A stretch of 64,000 bases of DNA from NCBI RefSeq assembly GCF_000002425.4, contig NC_037267.1, forward strand, positions 7,205,396 to 7,269,395. The letters run 5' to 3'. This stretch comes from Physcomitrium patens. Lineage: Eukaryota; Streptophyta; Bryopsida; Funariales; Funariaceae. A model generated the notes under the pieces. That model worked only from the letters and a program-made list of their open reading frames with translations, was not told the DNA's origin and did no database searches. A program made the translations under genes and the position numbers. Shown in pieces: positions 58,731 to 64,000 of the stretch; within the stretch, counting starts at the first letter, position 1, and the number at the start of each line of letters is the position of its first letter.

Positions 58731-59989
58731 TGTTGAGGTAGAGAAGATTTGTCTCAAGAAAGCGCTGAGCTTCTGGCTGCCACTAAATACTCAATCAAGT
58801 CTAAGATATAAAATTATCAAGTTTATAAATATAATATATTCACTTTTAGGACAATTAAATCAAAATATAAGCTCAAATACCAAGAAAACTTCCAAATGTA
58901 TGATAAAGTATCTTAAAACCTTATATGTCTGTATGAGAAATGGTTCTTAAACTTCAATAGCTCATATCTCACGATTAGGCTATCCAAAAAAATCTTAAAT
59001 TTTACATGCAGAACTGATATACTTTCAAAAACTACCACAAAAAAATTCAAGTGCAAATTCATTACGGATCTTGAGATATTGCCAAAATCCTAACAGTAGC
59101 TTTAAATCCTAACTTACATATACCCATGTGCTAATTTCTTCATATCTCACAAAATAAGTACTCAAATACTATGAAACTTTCATTTATAACTTTTTAACCT
59201 AATAACACACACTTACAAAAATTTTGAGCCAAAAATTCATCCAACTACTTAAGATATGGCTCCAAACATTACTATCAAAAAAATGACTCACTTACTACCT
59301 TTGAATTACATGTGCTATCTTCAATGCCCTATAAGTCTTTTATCCAGATTAGAAATTCGTCAAAAAATATATATAAAGTATAGCCATGAAAGCTTTCTTT
59401 CCAATTCCAATCTCCGATCTTTCATTGCACTCCGTACGTATATGTTATGCTTCAAAGAGTGACAGTAGGTACAAATTTGACACCTTAACTTTGAACACCT
59501 ATATCTTCTTCACAAAAATTCGAAATCATACAAAATCTTTATCCAAATTATACCCAAAACCTTGAACTTAGTGATCCTAGCCTCTAAAGCTCGAATGACT
59601 TCGAAAAAGAAACCCTAATCCCTAATAAGGCCTCGGACAGCCTCCTTGAAGCCCATTGGGCATGACATTTGACCAATAGGGATGAAGGTCTTCACTCCTT
59701 GCCTTCATCCAACCATGCCTTCCTTTCATCCCTCCCAATAAACCTTCTAGTAGTTAAGAATTTCTTCTTTAGGCTCTAATCTCCTCTCAAGGCTCCATAC
59801 TAAACATTTGGGTTCTATAATGTTTTTTTTTTGAAATGCTATAAGTAAAAAGATAAACTCAAAATAAAGTTTCTTAAATCCATTCTTTTTAAATTAATCT
59901 ATTTAACCATTCCAACATACACCAAGTCTTATGAACATATTATATGTTCTAACTAATTTTTACATATTGTAAATTTTTACAGTACGACA
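58731..59989 (-). mobile_element. F2: solo LTR related to A1
   Basis: 1259 bp, TGTTGAGGTAGAG...TACAGTACGACA. Flanks CCAT and CAGC match poorly. Lies between the extra ORF and 3' LTR of Chromo-2. Confidence 0.82.
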
Positions 59990-60025
59990 CAGCTACTCAT
60001 GGAACTTATTCTTAAAAGAGGATAA

Positions 60026-61907
60026 TATCACACGCTGTCGTGTTGTGGTTCGGATACTATATGAAAATAATATAATTATGTACTTTAAATATAATTCATT
60101 AAGTTATATGGTGAGAGCCATATTAGTAGATTTTAATTGGTTGTAGAATATAATTTGATTATTACTTTGAGATGAGGTTGTTTAAAAAGATTACTATAGA
60201 ATTTGTATAATTTTAATTTCTTTTTGATAGTGGCTTTTAAGATTGGTTTTGTTTGATAGTAACTTCTAAATATTTAGAATCACCTTTGTTAGACATTGGT
60301 AACCTTTGAAAACTTCTTTTGATTCTTTTATTTGGTGTTTAGAGCATAAATTATGTAAATCTTATAAGTAAAAGGATTGAAGAAGGATTTTGATAGCAAA
60401 GGGAGTAATTAGGGCACCAATATAGATGAATGGAGATGGGTAATAAAAATCTCCATTCCTATTGGTCAAAAATCATGACCAATGGGCTTTAAGGAGGCTG
60501 CCTGAGGCCATATTAGAGATTAAGTTTAGTTTTTCGAAGCCATTTGAATTTTGAAGGCTAAGGTCAAAAGGTTTAGATTTTTGGCTATGGTTTTGGTGCA
60601 AGTTTTGTATGGTTTGGAGTATATATAAAGGAGATACAAGCGCTCAAAGTTAAAGTATTGATTTGGGAGCTACTATCACTCTTTTTAGCATAACGCACGC
60701 ATACGAATAGAAATTGAGGATCGGCGACCGCGATTGGAGAGAGCACTTTTGCGGCTACACTTTTTTTATACTGCTTACTAGATTCCAAGTTGAAATAAAG
60801 GAGTTATTGGATTTTGAAGTCAGTGCATGCAATCTTAGGGTAGTAAGTAATCCGATTTGCTAGTGGTTGTCTCTTGAGCTATATCTTGAGCAATTTGAGA
60901 AGGTTTTGACTCAAGATTTCAAGGAATGTGTAATTTAATGTTAGTAAACTTTGTACATAAGTTTTATGACATTTGAATATTGGGTTATTGAGATATTAAG
61001 AAAATAGTGTTCGGGTGCTTATAAATTAGGGTTTAGAGCATCTACTAGGATTTCTTAGATGTCAAAAGATCGGGAGTGAATTTTCGGTTTTTTTTTTTCG
61101 TGATAAAATTTAAAGGTGAATTCTACCTATCTTGTAAATTTGAGACAAACTGAACGGTTAGATCAAGAGTTATGATTTTTTAAAGTTCAAGACAAGAAAA
61201 TCCTTTGCGGAAAAAATATGTTTTGAAGGGGTTTTGTTATATTTTGAGATTTATGCAAAAATAAAGGAGTTTTGGGAGGCTAATACAAGATTCATATAAA
61301 GATTTAAGCTACACTCTCTACAGCTAGATACCCAGTTTTTTCCCAAGTAGCAAATCATGCCATACGACAACGCATACATATTTATCCTAATAATTATTTA
61401 GATAATAAGAATAGATAGAAGTAAGTCAAAGTAGATAAATATGATAATATCTTATGAAAAGCTTCCTATAAGCTTCATAAGACACTGCTTTGCCTTCATA
61501 TATGTCTATAGGTAATTGGTAGATTGAAAACTTGGCCAACAAGGAAGCCACATGTCAATATGTTGACCACTTGTAATACAAGTTGGACATATGGCATACA
61601 CCTAAGAAACTTGCTTTGCAAATTAGACATGTATTCTACAAGTTGGATGCATATTAAAAGTCCTATAGCATATTGCTACATAGTTCTTAGTTAAGTAGTA
61701 TATATAGAGGCAAGAGTGATGCCTTCCTTAATCTTATCAATTCCTTTCTTCTTTTTAGTCTAGTTTCAAGAGTCTTATATTTTCTAGTCTTTGGTAATAG
61801 TCATTTCAATTCTTCTTTGAATATATATATTTTCTTCTATTTTGTAAGTTAATTTTGATACAGATTCCACGAGTTTATGCATCTTCTTCCAATTTGTGTG
61901 CTTTACA
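60026..61907 (+). repeat. 3' LTR of Chromo-2, split by D2
   Basis: TATCACACGC at 60026-60035, D2, then 61370-61907 ending GCTTTACA. The parts sum to 544 bp after removing the 4-bp duplication, against 545 for the 5' LTR. Confidence 0.88.
60036..61369 (+). mobile_element. D2: solo LTR related to A1
   Basis: 1334 bp, TGTCGTGTTGTGG...CATACGACA, with exact ACGC duplications (60032-60035, 61370-61373). Confidence 0.93.
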
Positions 61908-62185
61908 AGTTATGACTTTCTATTTGATTAATTATACTCTTAGTTATACTTTCAAAAAAGTAAAAACTACAAGAAATCAAATCTATTTTTGAAATATATT
62001 TTTTTAATTATGATAAATCTAAAATGATTGGATTAAAAAAAGATCTAATGATATTAAAGATTATAAAGCTATTATGACCATTAGTTGTTACTTCTATAAG
62101 AAAAGTTTTATGAATAATATTTTTTGAAGACAAAGGATGACCATCTATGACTTTTATGTGAATAGATTTAGTTTTCTTCATTAAA
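61908..62185 (-). pseudogene. Protease of Chromo-1, right part
   Basis: Continues the frame broken at 29843. The minus strand shows ITLRLS-like wording for the ILGLS motif and a decayed strand region; the active-site part is missing. Confidence 0.65.
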
Positions 62186-62278
62186 ACGACGCAACCATAA
62201 AATGAGGAGTATGGCCATCAAAGAAGATAGTATGTCAAAAAATAAATTTGTCGAGCAACAATAGGGACCATATAATTG
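62186..62278 (+). repeat. Inverted 93-bp piece of gag-protease junction
   Basis: Reads in plus sense like Chromo-4 44785-44875 (HNHKMRS...EDSMSKNKFVEQQ), although its surroundings are minus-strand Chromo-1. Confidence 0.7.
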
Positions 62279-62830
62279 TATTGTATATTGTGTTTAGGTT
62301 CTCCACAATATAAGCAAAATCATTCCTAATGACAACAAGTCTTTTTTTGCTCAATAAGAGATTTAAAATATATCACATGAATTTGCATATCTTCTACTTT
62401 TGAATGTGTGTGTTGGGAAGATGTTAGTATTTTCATTGAATTATAGTAATATTAAGATATACTTGTATGACTCTCACATCAAAATTCAAAAAGTTGATTG
62501 TCATACTTCACAAAAAAGTTAATTGCTTGACTCAATGTTTGAAGATCAAATAAATTGAACATTAATTTTTTTTACCTCATATTGTAATCTGTAAAGAAAT
62601 TAGCTTGTAAGTGCAACATCATGCCACTTGATATTAATTACAAGTTATCAAAACTATGAAGCATGTAATATTATTGATTAATTTGGTGTAAATATTGAAG
62701 CAGCTCCAATCATCTCTATATCTTTGCTCCTTGCCATTCTTATTGCTCTATGTAGTAGTAATTTGAGTTGATGCACAAATTGCATTCTTCATTTTAACAA
62801 ATTTTGCAATGATAACCCTAAAAGAAAAGA
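62279..62830 (-). pseudogene. gag of Chromo-1
   Basis: Minus-strand knuckle remnant near 62300 (CLYCGEPKHN-like), capsid pieces, and an N-terminus with KFVKMKNA near 62790. The start codon and part of the helical region are lost. Confidence 0.7.
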
Positions 62831-62964
62831 AGATGTCTAATATCACTCAAGACAAATAGAAGAGAAGACTTAAAAATAAAGAAAAAATATTAAAGACAAT
62901 ATCAATTTAGAAGAGGATAATCTACAATTTTTAATATGCTTATATAAAAATTTTAATATGCTTA

Positions 62965-62967
<3 letters not shown>

Positions 62968-62997
<30 letters not shown>
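62968..62997. repeat. Poly-A run, 30 nt
   Basis: In the 5' leader of Chromo-1, beside a short duplicated ttttaatatgcttat motif; probably slippage. Confidence 0.92.
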
Positions 62998-63000
<3 letters not shown>

Positions 63001-63049
63001 AATCAAGAAAAGACAAAACTCTGATATTATAAGTGTATTCTTGTCAATT

Positions 63050-63597
63050 TGTTAAGGACAAGAACTTGATGAAAGGGAATAAATAAGCGAGACTCTCTCA
63101 AAGAATATGACAAAATAGAAATAGAAAAGTATGTATTTTAAAAAAGAAATTGGAATGCCTATTATCAAAAGACAAGAAAACCTAGGACTCTTGAAACTAG
63201 ACTACAAACAAGAAAAGTATTGATAAGAGTGAAGAAGACTTTACTCTTACCTCTATATATACTATCTACCTAAGATCTATGTGGTGACGTTCTATAGAGC
63301 CTCCAAACACGTTTTGACTTTGCATGACACATATCTTAACTTGCAAGGTAAGTTTTCTATGTGGACCCCTTATAATTAGCTTGTTTTACAAACTACCAAT
63401 ATATGTGGCACGTGGTTAGCTTGTTGACCAATTTTCTAACCTATGAATCAACTATAAACACATGTAAAGTCAAAACAATGTCTAAGAAGCTTCTAAGAAG
63501 CTTTTCTAAAAGACATTATGAAATTAATCTACTTTTACCTACTTCTACCTATTCATATTACTTAGACAACAATTACAATAGATATATATTCATGACA
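63050..63597 (-). repeat. 5' LTR of Chromo-1
   Basis: 548 bp, TGTTAAGG...TCATGACA; then CATAT, the right target duplication. Confidence 0.88.
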
Positions 63598-63602
63598 CAT
63601 AT

Positions 63603-64000
63603 AGACCAAGCTAATTCCAATCCATAGTGGGTTATAAAATTGAAAATCATCCTTTTTCATAATCAAAAAGTATGCCTCTTAATTATGCTATCAAATTTCA
63701 CCTAATTCCATGCTACCTACAAATAATATATGCATGAGGTAACAAGAATTCAACTAGCTCCTACTAAACTTGAATTCCACCCCAAGCAATTAAAATTATA
63801 AGACTCTCACTCCATCCATCTTGCCACACTTTTTCATGATCAAGAATGTTGTACACTTAGCAAGCACTAAACTTATTTCTAACCAGAAGGATGTCAAAAC
63901 TAATCATAAAGGATGGTGGACTCACGAAAATACCCAACATTATAGGTCGGAAATCGGGGTGGTAGAGAATGGGTCGGCTACGTTAGAGGCACGCAACGAT
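63603..64000. other. Right flank, nothing recognised
   Basis: Sequence outside the nest. No exon, RNA or transposon end identified; the last 60 bases are less AT-rich. Confidence 0.5.

Larger units (their letters stand above)
29844..61907 (+). mobile_element. Chromo-2: chromovirus nested in Chromo-1 protease
   Basis: 5' LTR 29844-30388 (545 bp). The 3' LTR is 544 bp once D2 is removed (60026-60035 plus 61374-61907). Flanks ACTTA and AGTTA; Chromo-1 protease continues on both sides. Plus-strand order gag, protease, RT, RNase H, integrase, chromodomain, extra ORF, LTR. Split by Chromo-3, insert J, F3, G2, F2 and D2. LTR identity about 88 percent by eye. Confidence 0.88.
5142..63597 (-). mobile_element. 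Chromo-1: outermost chromodomain Ty3/gypsy element, holding the whole nest
   Basis: The 3' LTR (5142-5687) and 5' LTR (63050-63597) are closer to each other than to other LTRs here: both share a run of identical bases around the TATA segment and cttacctaagatctatgtgg-type stretches. Flanks TATAT and CATAT form a 5-bp target duplication with one transition. The minus-strand order is LTR, gag, protease, RT, RNase H, integrase, chromodomain, extra ORF, LTR. The body is split by solo LTR H (6482), Gyp-C (8365-25532), G1 (25939-28182) and Chromo-2 (29844-61907). After removing these, integrase runs from 8364 to 25533 and protease from 29843 to 61908. LTR identity is about 83 percent by eye, making it the oldest insertion of the stack. 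Confidence 0.85.

Noticed and set aside
5142..63597. CRISPR-like or satellite array from the many similar segments
   Set aside because: All recurrences are explained by LTR pairs and nested copies of a few families.

Overview
The window is plant nuclear DNA: very AT-rich, with eukaryotic tRNA genes, spliced exons and dense LTR retrotransposons. The presence of both chromodomain-bearing Ty3/gypsy elements and a gypsy element whose polymerase reads like fungal Ty3 elements would fit a gymnosperm, fern or other lineage with long introns, but I cannot name the species from sequence alone.

Left edge (1-5141): a perfect 72-bp tandem duplication, a well-formed tRNA-Cys(GCA) on the minus strand, and a CpG-rich block leading into the first two coding exons of a gene I read as PIGW/GWT1, the GPI-anchor inositol acyltransferase. 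No further exon is visible, so the rest of the gene is probably beyond the right edge, with the remaining 62 kb as intron, or the gene is cut off here. A degenerate tRNA-Ser(TGA) lies at 4370-4451 in AT-rich sequence.

Retrotransposon nest (5142-63597): this is essentially one insertion site. An outer chromovirus (Chromo-1, minus) with paired LTRs at 5142-5687 and 63050-63597 and target duplication TATAT/CATAT contains, one inside another, Chromo-2 (plus, 29844-61907), Chromo-3 (minus, 32296-51539), Chromo-4 (plus, 38052-50739) and Chromo-5 (minus, 39418-44446). Orientation alternates at every level. By eye the LTR pairs become more alike inward (about 83, 88, 90, 90, 97 percent). Each Chromo copy carries gag, protease, RT, RNase H, integrase and chromodomain remains. 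All five, and a sixth fragment, also keep a 423-bp (421 in one copy) extra reading frame between pol and the 3' LTR that I do not recognise.

Chromo-1 also holds a second gypsy family (Gyp-C, 8365-25532, tRNA-iMet-type primer site). Gyp-C was itself hit by an almost complete fungal-type Ty3/gypsy element (A1, 10109-18922). Relatives of A1 are scattered through the nest as nine single LTRs (A2, D1, D2, E, F1, F2, F3, G1, G2). They have TGTCGT...ACGACA-type ends and make 4-bp duplications of the form NCGN or its deaminated versions, pointing to CpG-directed integration. Two of these LTRs (D1, E) join unrelated flanks and mark deletions by LTR-LTR recombination.

Nothing in the nest looks coding-competent: every element has stops, frameshifts or lost catalytic residues. 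The most intact reading frames are the protease and RT-RNase H of A1. The last 400 bases (63603-64000) are flanking sequence without a recognisable gene.
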